A DNA stretch of 64,000 nt from Diphasiastrum complanatum. Taxonomy: Eukaryota; Streptophyta; Lycopodiopsida; Lycopodiales; Lycopodiaceae. The notes below the pieces were generated by a model. It saw only the letters and a program-made list of their open reading frames with translations, had not been told where the DNA came from and did not search any database. Of the stretch, positions 20,347 through 31,395 are shown piece after piece (the first letter of the stretch is position 1; every line of letters begins with the position of its first letter). Location: assembly GCA_029204225.1 (NCBI GenBank), contig CM055095.1:69478110-69542109 (forward strand), read 5' to 3'. Position numbers and translations under genes: made by a program.

Positions 20347-22908
20347 CTAACTTGGCAAATCTAGTGTACATCTATCTACAATTCCAAGAGCATATATTAA
20401 CTTAAAAAATGGATCTTTGGACAATGGTTTGGTTAAGATATCAGCTATGCATTCGGATGATGGTACATGATGTAGTTGCACTTCCTTGGATTGTACCTTC
20501 TCGCTCACAAAGTGGTGAGCTATCTCAATATGCTTTGTTCTAGCATGGAAGATAGGATTTGAAGCAATTTGTTGAGAAGCTTGATTGTCACAAAATATGT
20601 AAGGGATCTCCTCGGCCTCTAGCACATGTAGGTCCATCAAGAGTCTTCTTAGCCATAGGAGCTCTTTGGTTGTTGAAGTCAATGCCTTGTACTCGGCTTC
20701 ACAAGAAGATAGTGAGATTGTATCTTGCTTTTTGGAAAGCCAAGATATCACTCCTCCACAAAGAAATGTTGCAAATGCACTAATGGACTTCCTATCCATC
20801 TTGTCACCTGCAAAATCTGAATTCGAGTAGGCTCTCAAGTGCAAGTTAGATCCTTCATAAAGTATGCCAAAAAATCTAGTACTAGAAACATATCTAAGTA
20901 CTCTCTTGGGACTTTTCCAATGATGAACTAAAGGAGCTTGCATACTTTGACTCAACTTGCTTACACAAAAACTTAAGTCAGGTCTAGTGATGGTTAAATA
21001 GATTAGAGAGCCTATAAGCTCCCTAAAGAGGGTGATGTCCTCAAAGGATGCTTCATCACCTTCATTAGTTGCTTTTACAACATGCTCCATAGGGGTGTCA
21101 ATCCCCTTACAATCTTTCATACCAAATCTTTCAAAAATGGAAGTACCATACTTAGATTGACTTATGAAAGTACAATTTCTACTTCTAGACACTTCTATCC
21201 CAAGTATAAACTTTAGGAAGCCTAGATCTACCATCTTGAACTCACTAGATAAGTCAACTTTTACTTTGCCTATGCCATCATCATCATTTCCTGTCATTAT
21301 GATGTCATCAACATAAAGAACCAAAATGATGATCTTTCCTTCATTACATTTGAAATATGAAGAAGGTTCATAAGCACTTAGTACAAAGCCAAGGGAATAG
21401 AGAAAATCATGCAACCTAGAGTACCAAGCTCTAGGTGCTTGCTTCAAGCCATATAGGCTCTTCCTTAAGTAGCACACCTTTTGCTCCTCACCAACCTTGA
21501 TGAAGCCCTCGGGTTGCATCATGTAGATTTCCTCTTCTAAGAAGCCATTCAAGAAGGCATTTGTCACATCCATTTGGTAGAGATCCCATTTGAACAAAGT
21601 AGCAATGCAAATAATTAATCTAATAGTTACAAGCTTAGCTACAGGTGCATATGTTTCTTCATAATCCAATCCTTTTATTTGAAGAAATCCCTTAGCAACA
21701 AGCCTAGCTTTGTACTTACTAATAGATCCATCTTGATTGTACTTCATTCTATAAATCCACTTACATGCAAGTGGTTTCTTTCCTCTTGGAATATTTACAA
21801 GATTCCAAGTATGATTCTCTTCTAATGCATCATACTCTACTCGCATTGCATCTCTCCAAACTTTAGATTTATATGCTTCTTCAAAAGATGATGGTTCTTC
21901 AAGCAATGTAGCTAAAAAAGAGTAAGAGGTAGAAGATGTAGAGCCTTCCTTTTGCTTTCCCTTGTCCACATAGGTAAGCCTTGAGGCTCGGCCTTGCTCC
22001 TTGATGATCTTCTCGGCCCCTTTTGACTCGGATCCAAATCTCTCATCCTCGGGTTTGTCATGATCCTCCTCGGGTTTGTCAAAATCCTCCTCGGATTTGT
22101 CAAGATCTTCAATGCACAATGGGTTAGATCCATTTGACAAGCTCTTAGCAAATTGTGACTCATCAAAAAGTACATCCTTACTTACCTTTACTTTCTTGGA
22201 TGTAGGATCATATATCCTATATCCCTTGCTATTTTCTCCATAGCCAACAGAGATTCCTTTGAAGGAGGTAGCATCTTCTTTCCTTCTAGTCTCCAAAGGA
22301 ATGTGTACATAACAGGTACATCCAAAGATCTTAAAATCTTTTACATTGGGTTTCTTATCAAACAAGGCTTGATAAGGTGAGATCCCATCTATAGCACTAC
22401 TAGGAAGTCTATTACACAAATAATTAGCACATGTTATGGCTTCTCCCCAAAATGAGATGGGAAGTGATGCATCAAGCCTCAAGGACTTTGCGCACTCACA
22501 TAGACTCCTATTTCTCCTCTCGGCCACCCCATTTTGTTGAGGGGTGTAGGAACAAGTGTATTGTAACTTAATACCATTGATCTCACAAAAGCCTTTCATT
22601 TTATTGGAGGTGTACTCTCCTTCATTATCAAATCTTAGTGCTTTTATAGAAGTACTAAGTTGTTTCTCTACTAGAGACTTGAACTTAATGAAAGCTTCAT
22701 AAACAAGACTTTTCTTTGATAGTAACTCAATCCATGTGAATCTAGTACAATCATCTATAAAAGTTACATACATCAAGGCACCTCCATTACTTGTATGTGA
22801 AAAACTATGTACATCATAATGTACGAGATCCAAGGGAGAGAGAGATCTTGATGAAGATCTCTTGTAAGAAGACTTGTGTGACTTTGCAAGGCCACATGCC
22901 TCACACAT
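20347..22908 (-). CDS. pol: Copia integrase, reverse transcriptase and RNase H (853 codons)
   Basis: A long open frame covers most of pol. The N-terminus finishes the integrase zinc region (CEACGLAKSHK). The integrase core follows with an Asp at about residue 32, FDNEGEY near 95 and the YTPQQNGVAERRNR Glu motif near 130. A chromo-like linker with repeated DKPEED-type acidic units comes next. RT has NHTWNLVNIP, QMDVTNAFLNGFLEEEIYM, LYGLKQAPRAWY and the catalytic YVDD box. RNase H has SWLSKKQDTISLSSCEAEYK and HARTKHIEIAHHF. The end ADILTKPLSKDPF is the normal Copia C-terminus. Catalytic residues I can check are present. The methionine start is internal: the true frame enters from the upstream protease region, but a frameshift near 22925 separates them. 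This is the best preserved pol in the window. Confidence 0.93.
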   Translation of the reverse strand: MCEACGLAKSHKSSYKRSSSRSLSPLDLVHYDVHSFSHTSNGGALMYVTFIDDCTRFTWIELLSKKSLVYEAFIKFKSLVEKQLSTSIKALRFDNEGEYTSNKMKGFCEINGIKLQYTCSYTPQQNGVAERRNRSLCECAKSLRLDASLPISFWGEAITCANYLCNRLPSSAIDGISPYQALFDKKPNVKDFKIFGCTCYVHIPLETRRKEDATSFKGISVGYGENSKGYRIYDPTSKKVKVSKDVLFDESQFAKSLSNGSNPLCIEDLDKSEEDFDKPEEDHDKPEDERFGSESKGAEKIIKEQGRASRLTYVDKGKQKEGSTSSTSYSFLATLLEEPSSFEEAYKSKVWRDAMRVEYDALEENHTWNLVNIPRGKKPLACKWIYRMKYNQDGSISKYKARLVAKGFLQIKGLDYEETYAPVAKLVTIRLIICIATLFKWDLYQMDVTNAFLNGFLEEEIYMMQPEGFIKVGEEQKVCYLRKSLYGLKQAPRAWYSRLHDFLYSLGFVLSAYEPSSYFKCNEGKIIILVLYVDDIIMTGNDDDGIGKVKVDLSSEFKMVDLGFLKFILGIEVSRSRNCTFISQSKYGTSIFERFGMKDCKGIDTPMEHVVKATNEGDEASFEDITLFRELIGSLIYLTITRPDLSFCVSKLSQSMQAPLVHHWKSPKRVLRYVSSTRFFGILYEGSNLHLRAYSNSDFAGDKMDRKSISAFATFLCGGVISWLSKKQDTISLSSCEAEYKALTSTTKELLWLRRLLMDLHVLEAEEIPYIFCDNQASQQIASNPIFHARTKHIEIAHHFVSEKVQSKEVQLHHVPSSECIADILTKPLSKDPFFKLIYALGIVDRCTLDLPS

Positions 22909-22924
22909 CTTTCCACACTTCTTG

Positions 22925-23375
22925 AAAGCTCTTGGTAGCTTGCCATTGACTCCATAGATTGAAGATTAGGATGGCCTAATCTCTTATGCCAAAGCTCCAC
23001 TTGAGTTAGCTCCTCCCTAGCCAAGTTCACACTTTTACTTGCAACATTAGCATCCAACTTGAAAAGTCTACCTTGCTTAATGCCACTAGCTATGCACTTA
23101 TCATTTTTCAAGATGGAACAAACTCCATTCTTGAAATGTACATCTAGTCCATTGTCCATTAATTGTCCTACACTAAGCAAGTATCTTGAAATGGTAGGAA
23201 CATACAAAACATTATCTAGATCTATCCTTTTAGATGTGCCTAAGCAAAGAGGTATAGATCCTATGCCATCTATCTTGCATGCTTGATCACTAGCAGTGTA
23301 TATTGACTTCTTAGAGTCATTACAAGATAGAAGAGTAGAAAAATAATGCTTGTTAAAGGACATGTGGGAACTAGC
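22925..23375 (-). pseudogene. Copia protease and GAG-pre-integrase, frameshifted at both ends
   Basis: The frame visible from 23363 to about 22925 contains the post-active-site protease part, then TISRYLLSVGQLMDNG and GRLFKLDANV, then the GAG-pre-integrase signature LWHKRLGHPNLQSM. In the gag frame the sequence WWIDSG is reached at about 23380 and then the frame slips by one base inside the DSGA active-site codons. A second slip near 22925 disconnects the integrase. The protease would process the polyprotein, so the element cannot mature its own proteins without rescue. Confidence 0.8.
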
Positions 23376-24307
23376 CCACTATCTATCCACCATGTGTCTT
23401 GACTTGAAGTTGGTGTAGATGCAACCATTAAGGATGTGTTGAATCCATCCTCATCTTCTTCCTCTTGAGCAATGTTCCCTTGATCTCCTTTGGCTTGTTG
23501 ATTCTTCTTCAAGTAGCATTCTGAGGCAAAGTGTCCTTTCTTTCCACAAAAGAAACACTTTAGTTTTGCCTTGTTCTTCACTTTGCCTTTGGAGGTAGAT
23601 CCTCCATTCTTCATCTCGGCCTCCTTGCCTTGATTTTTCTTGAATGGATTTTGCTTCTTCTTGCCTTTAGATGTAAAGTTAGCTTTCTCCTCTCCTCCAT
23701 TAAGTGACATGCTATCCATTCTTGTCTTGAGGTGTAGAAGCCTACTCTCCTCGGCCACAAGAACATTGTGCAACTTTTCAATGGATGGAAGAGAGTGTTG
23801 AATGGCAAATGATTGGACTAAGTTGGTGAACTCATCACCTAGACCATTCAAGATGATTTTTACTAGTTCTTGATCTTGGATCTTCTCTCCTATTGCACTT
23901 AACTCCTTGTTAAGAGATTTGATCCTAAGGACATACTCTTGTCCACTCTCTCCACTTCCTTTCATGCTTTGGAAAACTTGATTTCTTAGCATGAGGATTC
24001 TTGAAGTATTGTTGGATTCATAAATGCTCTTTAATGAATCCCAAGCCTCTTTGGATGAGGTACAAGAAGACACCTCTTTCAAGAGGTCATTGCATACATT
24101 TAACTTTATGCAATGTAGAGCTAATATTGCTCTCTTCTTGTATTTGGCTTGTTCTTGGGGAGTTTGAGGCTCTTCCTCTACTCCTTGAACTATGTCATAT
24201 AGATCATGGATCACTAGGAGTGATTCCATTCTCACTTTCCAAATGGAATAATTTGTGGAAGTGAGTCTCTCACTTGATTCCATCAAATATTCACCCATGG
24301 ATGACAT
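23376..24307 (-). CDS. gag: Copia gag (capsid/nucleocapsid), intact up to protease
   Basis: The frame 23270-24307 has 345 codons. It starts MSSMGEYLMESSERL and has the plant Copia gag core: NYSIWKVRMESLL, the AILALHCIKL helix, SSKEAWDSLKSIYE, a Q-V-F-x-SMK region and LVKIILNGLGDEF. A basic Lys-rich linker leads to an intact CX2CX4HX4C knuckle, CFFCGKKGHFASEC, near residue 250. The start codon lies well downstream of the PBS, leaving a leader of about 580 bp. The last about 35 codons of the frame are out-of-frame product after the single-base loss in the protease. Gag forms the cytoplasmic virus-like particle and binds element RNA. Confidence 0.9.
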
Positions 24308-24888
24308 TTTAGAATGAATGCTCTTTTAAAAATCACAAAGATTTTTGAATTTTAAAAGATCTATGAAAAGGCCTAAAGCTTGCTAGAATGCCTATAGGCT
24401 TGTCTCTATCAAACTAGCACACAAGCTTGAATGATACTCAGAGATCTTACCAAAAATTCCTTGCTTTCACTCTCACAAAAAAAAACTGCTTTACACTTTT
24501 CTTAGAGATTTCACTTCAACCAAGGATATGAACAAACCAGCCTCTAAGATCTGATCTTACACTCTAAAAAGAAATGCTTCAATGATCCAAAACACTATTT
24601 GGTCATAGGCATTAGCTAAAATGAATCTAGATCAATACTATGCTTCAAAAAGCACCAAGAATGAACTAGTATTGTGATTTTGGGACCAACAAACACAAAG
24701 TAACTTGAATTGAAAAATGTTGTACGGTTTCACACGTGTGAAAAGTACATACACAGCCTCCAAGTCGTTTTGATCCAAATGATTACAAGCTATCACTCTA
24801 GAAGAACTCGCCCTCACTAGTATTGGCCAAAAACAAATTTTGCCAATGATCTTTACAAGATTTATGATTCAATGATCACTCTCTTATT
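24308..24888 (-). other. Untranslated leader of the 6.3-kb Copia
   Basis: Noncoding sequence between PBS and gag. At 24721-24748 TGTAC and GTACA flank a perfect 16-bp palindrome TTTCACACGTGTGAAA (24728-24743), so the RNA could fold into a long hairpin. Confidence 0.6.
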
Positions 24889-24902
24889 TAGCTCTGATAC
24901 CA
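24889..24902 (-). promoter_or_regulatory. Primer binding site
   Basis: On the minus strand this reads TGGTATCAGAGCTA, matching initiator-Met tRNA, directly beside the LTR end at 24903. Confidence 0.85.
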
Positions 24903-25764
24903 TGATAAATTTTACAGTTTTTAGGACAATAATGATTGTACTTTACAATCATAGAGAGTTATTGGTTGCTTAAACAATGAAACTATCAAGTTCTACACAT
25001 TAGATCTTGATCTAGATTCACTACACTTGGATTTAAGCAAGAGCAATGGATCAACACATCATTTTTTAGTGAGAGCGGCCTCACACGTGTGGAGTACTGT
25101 CCATTGTACGGCCTGCACCTGAAACAACAAGTACAATGACACTAGATAGCAATCATACATAAAAATCACAAGACAAATGACTAGAAATCTCACAAAAGTG
25201 TAGAGTGCAAAAGGCTTATCAATCTTCTTAGCAAAATAATGATGATCCTTTTATGAATCAAGTACATCCATGAGTCTGGTACAGTCCAGCAAGCCTTCAC
25301 ACGTGTGAAGAGTGCCACATCACTCAGATCTATCCATTTGATCCATCCTTGATCCTTATCCAATAGTTGACCTTCTAGAATATGACTGAAATCCAAAAAG
25401 CTAGTCTCCTAGAATATAGGAATATTTCCTACAAAATAGGATCTAAGGAAAATGGTCAACTCTTATCTTCTAGTACTCTATACACACGTGTGAACATCCA
25501 CTTGCCATGTGGGAGCATTTACTCATGCACATGCAAGGAAAAGCTAATTTGTAGGTGACTAGTCAACTTGACTAAAAACTAGTCACTTCATGTTCACACT
25601 AACTAGAATGATACAAAATCCATTTGGATATATACAAACATGAAAAGTACATCCTTTCACACGTGGGAACAGGCTCCACACGTGTGAAATCAGATCATCA
25701 ACATATTCTAATGTTTGATCAATATATACATGAACCAATGTCAAGTGAGAAGTGACAATTTTCA
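24903..25764 (-). repeat. 5' LTR, 862 bp
   Basis: Partner of 19471-20330 with the same ends. It includes palindromes at 25081-25092, 25295-25310 (CTTCACACGTGTGAAG) and CACACGTGTG words near 25483 and 25677. It would carry the element promoter. Confidence 0.9.
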
Positions 25765-27539
25765 GCATCACTAAAGTAGGAAGGAGGGCGCACTTATTGC
25801 CAACTTTGTGGGCTTATAAAATAGCTTACAATGGTCAAACATTTTTTCAACTAGTTACTTTGAGTGGAAGATGAAGATCCTTTTGAATCTATCCTAAAAA
25901 TGTTTCTATTTCAATACGATCTAGTTTTAGATGCTAAAGTTCAAAAATGCCTTTTGTAACTTGAAAACTGAGGTCAAGTTTACATCTAGTATGGCCACAA
26001 TGGATTATAGAAAGAAAAAAAAAAAAAGAATCTAAGACATTAACATGACAAAACAGTTTAGTTGCATACCATTTTGGAAGGTGACTTGCTTTTGTATTAT
26101 CCATAAAGTATGCATTCCTATTTTTCAACATATATGCTACCGTGGGAAGGGACTTTTGCAATACAAGAAATGTTTAGTTGTTCTAAACATCTTACATGAT
26201 GATGTGATATAACATTGGTTATTAAAAGCATTTTGAAGCATTAGTATCATTTGAAGGATAAATGTGATTAGGTTGATGTCCAGGATGTGAATACATGATG
26301 TGTATAACTTTTATTTGAGTGTGTTTTTGTTGAAAAGCCTAATTTAGGTTTGCATGCACTAGCACCTTAATCTTTTAATTGATTTTATGTAAATTATTTG
26401 GTTCCTCATTATCATATTGATCCAATCTTAAGCACACAAATATTTACTTGATTACGCTTGAAGGTAACATGGTCATTGTGGTCCTTTTTACCTATTTTAT
26501 TTTTGTGGTTGATTCCAATTATGTTTAGGATGTTTGGAAGGAAAAAACTTGCAACAATTTTTTAAGTTTTTATGAGACGTCGAGATGTTTAAATTTCCTC
26601 TAAAATTTTTATGGACTTGGGACTCTCAATATTTTATGAATAGTTTCCACGGAGCTTGGGAGTCTTGGATGTTTCCAAACTTTTTGAGTATTTGTTGAGT
26701 TTTATTTTTATTTATTGGGGCCACTCATTTTTGGGACTAGCTCACTCTTGCATTGTACTTTCTTTCAAATAAGGATTAGTGTCATTGAGATTCAACTCAT
26801 TATTGGGGTATCCTATATTCTATATTTTTCTAAATTGCATGTTGAGGCTTATAATTATGTTGGGATGAACATGTGGTATTTAATGCAACAAACTTGCGTA
26901 CACGTTGCACTTCATCACGTTTGCTTGTTCTAATGGGTTAATATGCTATTGTAGATAAGACATCCTTATTTCAAAATCAACGACATTATAATATAGGCCC
27001 TCTATAAAAATATTAGATGGGTGCACAATTTTGAGTATTTGCAATCAAGGTTTTGTGAAATGGATAGTATGCCATTTTGAAATTTATTATTCTTACAATT
27101 TTTAAGTAACAATTCAAGCTACAGGTGAATTGTGGGATTCTTGTTCGTTATTGTGGCAATTTTCAGTCTATTTACTTGGAACATGGCGTGTTCTTGAGCA
27201 ATTGTTGTTGCTAAAAGGGGGGAAATTAGGATGGATTTGTAATTGTGCGAAGGTCCTTCAAAAGGTGTAGATTGTCTGAAACAAGAAGAGTAGTTTCTTG
27301 AATGCTAGAGAGGAAGCCACTGTGATGTTTTTGAATAGGACTTGATTGTAAAGAAAAAAAGATATAAAGATAAGATGATTATTATATTATTGTTGTTTGG
27401 CGCACACATGCAAAAAATTTGGGCTTGCCATTTGATCGTGAAAAGACTACAATTTGCCCCCCATCTTAGCTGAGCTAGATAAGAGTTTTACTCGTGGAAA
27501 TGATGACTCTTGGTCTTCACATGGACTTGAAATATTTGA
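25765..27539. other. AT-rich spacer with no recognised gene
   Basis: No frame over 75 codons shows family features. The left edge continues the sequence interrupted by the Copia insertion (GCATCACTAAAG). A poly-A run lies at about 26010-26027. Confidence 0.4.
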
Positions 27540-27845
27540 TGTGAAAATTTCAACTAGTTTCGCTATTTTGATCATATGTGTATATTTGACAATGGAGGCC
27601 AATTTTCATATTAGACTTAGAGTTTAACTTTTCAAAGTTATATTAGTCTAAAAGCATTTGAATAAACACTTTTAAAAAGTGTGGAAAACTATAGAAGATG
27701 AGTTTTGGAGAGATTTAATTTGAGTAGTAGATACATTATATCTAGTCATAAAAATAGTAGGTTTTTTATTATGGAAAAAAAACCAAAGTTTGAATTTAGG
27801 TTTGGACCTGATATAAAAAGATGTAACTCGTGAAAAGAGAAAACA

Positions 27846-27896
<51 letters not shown>

Positions 27897-28222
27897 CTCA
27901 TTCATGCTTATACATGGTTCTCTTTGGGTTCTACTATTCAAAGGTGCACTATATTTGTGATATCTTGCAATTTTGTGTAGAATGCTCATTAAATGCTATT
28001 TTCATATCCACAAGTGTGAAATACAGTAGCTTATTGTTTTTGTATGAACATCAACATTAGTTTATGTTTTGATTGATGTTTGATCAAGATCTATTACAGA
28101 TTGCATCTCATTTATAGTGTAGATGTTGGTTTTTCTACATTGGCAAGATTGATGATTTGCTTGTCTTTCTAACCAAAGATCAAAGGGATATTTTCGATCT
28201 CAATGATTTGAAATTTTTCACA
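27540..28222 (+). repeat. Solo LTR, 683 bp
   Basis: The ends are TGTGAAAATTTC and GAAATTTTTCACA, an inverted terminal pair. It is homologous to 12497-13193 along its length and has no PBS or coding DNA adjacent, as expected for a solo LTR left by recombination. A TATA box TATAAAAAG is at 27812-27820, with the CT tract 37 bp after its first base. Confidence 0.75.
27849..27893. repeat. (TC)n microsatellite, about 22 units
   Basis: This tract lies inside the solo LTR at the same relative position as the tract at 12794-12865. Confidence 0.95.
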
Positions 28223-28281
28223 TTTGATTTGCTTTTCTAATTAGGCCCTTGTGAAGGTTATGAATAGTCCTCTTTGTTATG

Positions 28282-28283
<2 letters not shown>

Positions 28284-28332
<49 letters not shown>
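28284..28332. repeat. (GA)n microsatellite, about 24 units
   Basis: An uninterrupted GA tract about 60 bp past the solo LTR end. It is a complementary-type tract independent of the LTR one. Confidence 0.95.
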
Positions 28333-28334
<2 letters not shown>

Positions 28335-31300
28335 ACTATAACTAATAGGTGATACATACTTGAAATTGAGTAGTTTGAAATGGATTCTAAATTAGACAAT
28401 ATACCTATTTCAACTCGATCATTTGGATTCTCTTTAATTACAACATGAAGGGGTTCAGAGTTAACCTTTGTAAAAGTGATGGCATTTAGACCTGAAATGT
28501 CCTATCTATGCGTGCAGAGGCTAGAGGTGTGACACAAGAACCATAACACATTCTTAAAATCCATTGAAGGGGAAGACTACACAATGGTCGAAGAGAATTT
28601 TCGATTGAAGGAATTTCTAGCATAAGAGTCGAGATCCATATGAACTGTAGAGCAGCATTAACATGATGAACCAAAGCTCATATCAGATAGCATTGTGGAG
28701 TATGGCTACATGATTGGTTACAAATATTCAGGAAGGGCACAAGAATATCTAGATCAAGAGTCGACGAAAGAAGTCTACAAGCTGCAAATGAAAGTGGGAG
28801 TGATTCCTCAACCTGAGTTGAAGGAGATCTGCAATGTAGATTGTAAAAGATTCCCTATCCTTAACATAGTGTATTTGTGAAAAGGCTTCAATTCTGCCTG
28901 AACCATTTGTGTCCATAAAAGAGCTTAAACATGCCATAAATTTTTTCATAACGATTTGAGGGTGCTATAAAAACTTTCACAAAAAATGAATAAGGTCAGA
29001 TTTGTTATTTTGGATAACAGGGGTCATCCTTCACACACGGGAATAAGATTTCCCACTACCATAAAAATGTCTCAGCCTCATCATCTCTACTGGCAAGGTT
29101 CCCCAATGCAAAGGTCATTGGGGAATCCATTCCCCCCTACATAAAATGCAATTGCTAATGTGACACCTCAATTTGAGAGGTATGTTGACTTTGTAATGAA
29201 ATATTGACGTGTTTCTTCTTTGGTGCAATTGGAATGTGGATGCTATACGCTATACACACATGGCATTGGTAACTACACTGATTACAAATTGTGTAGTGAG
29301 AGTCATATGTCGTGCCCATGAAGGCATTAAAAAACAATGATATTAATGTAGGCATTCAAGCTCAATGAGCCACAATCTGATCTTATTGCTTTCCTCATCA
29401 GCTCTTGGCACAATTTCATATATATATATATATATATCATATTTGTAAAAAAGGCAACGACCAAGGGTTGTGACTAAACTATATGCCAACCTGGATATGC
29501 CTCGGCATAAAGTGAAGGTTCAATCCATAGATGTCGGAGTCGTTTGAGACCGCCCTTTTAATCCAATATGATTTTTGGAAAATATGTTCAAGATGCTGAC
29601 TTGTTGGAAAATTTATTTTAGATTTGGAGCAGCATTTTTTCTAACCTTTGATGTTTTTCAAGGTCTGCTTAGTTTGGCCACTTCCAAATATTGAACCATA
29701 GTTGCCCAGAAATGCGTTCCTGGGCAGAAACGTTCTCAGAGACGCGTTTTTGGTAGCAGAATCGTACCAAAAAAAAGGAACAAAAAATATATATATATAT
29801 TTGCCCTAAACTAGACCTAAACCATGCTGTAACCAACCCAACTATAACCAAAACACCTGGCAACCTATAAAAATGCAATGCCCTTGATCAGAGCTTTAAT
29901 CTGATATCCATATTGCTGGCAAAAATAAAAATAAAAAAATTTCAGAAACACGGAACGCGTTTCTATCCGCACTTCTGAATGCATTTCTGGAAGTGGGGTG
30001 CAACTATGATATGAAGCATATATTGCAATTTGCAAGCACATGCAATTAAAAGGAAATTGGGTAGATACAGGCTTTTGTAATAACGTGTGCCAGTAGTTGC
30101 CAGAATTTGTGAGACTGAAATAAAGGGAAGTAGGTCCTTACCAAAGAAGCCACTGTCTTCAAATGATCTTTTGCTACAAACTTCTAAAAGACTAGTACAA
30201 TTATTCATGCTTGCTATTGAGACACTCAAACAACCAGCTGAAAAAGCTTAACTAGGAATTGCATAAAGTGCTGCATTATAGTCAAAGGAGCAGAAAATAT
30301 GAGATCTGAGAAGCCTCATCCTGCGTACTATGCAGTGGGCCCAGCCTACAACATGTTTTTGATGTAGAAATAATCTATGCTAACAATAACTAAAAGTATG
30401 AACAAGAAAGTGTGCAGTCTCAAAATTTTCTGCTTGCGGAAAAGTTAGATTCCTATTCCAGTCTTGAGGTATGAAACACACCTTGTCCACTTTAAGAGTG
30501 ACTGCAGTAATCTGCTTTGTGCCATCCAATATGTCAGGTTATGTACGAGCATCATGAAGAAACCCTGTCTATTAAATGCGGCGATCAAGCGAAAAGTTGG
30601 ATCACTTTGAGAATTGTCCATCTGATGTGGAAATATGGAAGAGGAAAGAAGCAGCAGACTTTTGATTCAGCAACCACCAGGATGTCTTAGGATGAAAATA
30701 TACAGTATTGGTTCAATTTGGCTCCAAGAGAGAAGAATATAGCTCTGCTCAAATTCATCGTGAACCTTTCAGTCAGTTTTTACACATTGTTGATCTGTTG
30801 TTGGCTTTCCCAGCTGCTTCCAAATTTGTCCACCACAAAGCATAGCTTTACAAACTCGGCCTTTCAAACATCATTTGATAGCAAGGACTTGTACACTAGT
30901 ACTAAGTACGCTCAGGATTTGCATAGACGGTAACTCGGAATTTTGAAAAAAGCATCTCCCTTCTGCCAACAGGTTGTCTTCAACTAACTTCCAGAACTAT
31001 GCCACAGCAATTCAAATGTGGCATCTTCACCTTACCTTAATATTCCGGCCAGTTCAACTAACAGACCACTTCAACTATCTATGGATTAACCCAATTAATA
31101 GCAACAGACTAGGATCAGGACGAGAAGAATAACCTCAACTCTCAATAAACTCACAGCAATGGAGTAGGTTTCACCTTCAGAATCAAGACAATGAAGTCAG
31201 CTCCTCCTTAAGAGGAGATAATGCCACAATTATATCTCATGATGAAATATTCAAGTCTAAACCTCTTATCTGATTCAATTTTCCTTTCTTTCCTGATCAA

Positions 31301-31395
31301 CACATCTTGATTTCTACAAATAATTCTTCCAATTTCTTGTGTATAAGCCTCACTCTAAGTTCTTACCCTGTAACTTCACTAGCGACCTAATCAGA
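28333..31395. other. Intergenic region downstream of the CCCH gene
   Basis: I see no convincing gene. There are AT tracts at 29418-29437 and about 29788-29800. The last few hundred bases before 31396 should contain the 3' UTR and poly(A) site of the minus-strand gene, but I could not place the end. Confidence 0.4.

Larger units (their letters stand above)
19471..25764 (-). mobile_element. Nearly complete Ty1/Copia element, 6.3 kb
   Basis: The order on the minus strand is 5' LTR (25764-24903), PBS, leader, gag (24307-23270), protease/GAG-pre-integrase, integrase, RT, RNase H (to 20347), PPT, 3' LTR (20330-19471). This is the canonical Copia order with integrase before RT. The LTRs differ at roughly 25 sites over 860 bp by eye, about 3 percent, so the insertion is not very recent. 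The gag-pol frame is broken twice, at about 23375 and 22925. The flanks are GTATCACT on the left and GCATCACT on the right, a probable target duplication. It is the reference copy for the family fragments at 45.8-53.8 kb. Confidence 0.92.
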
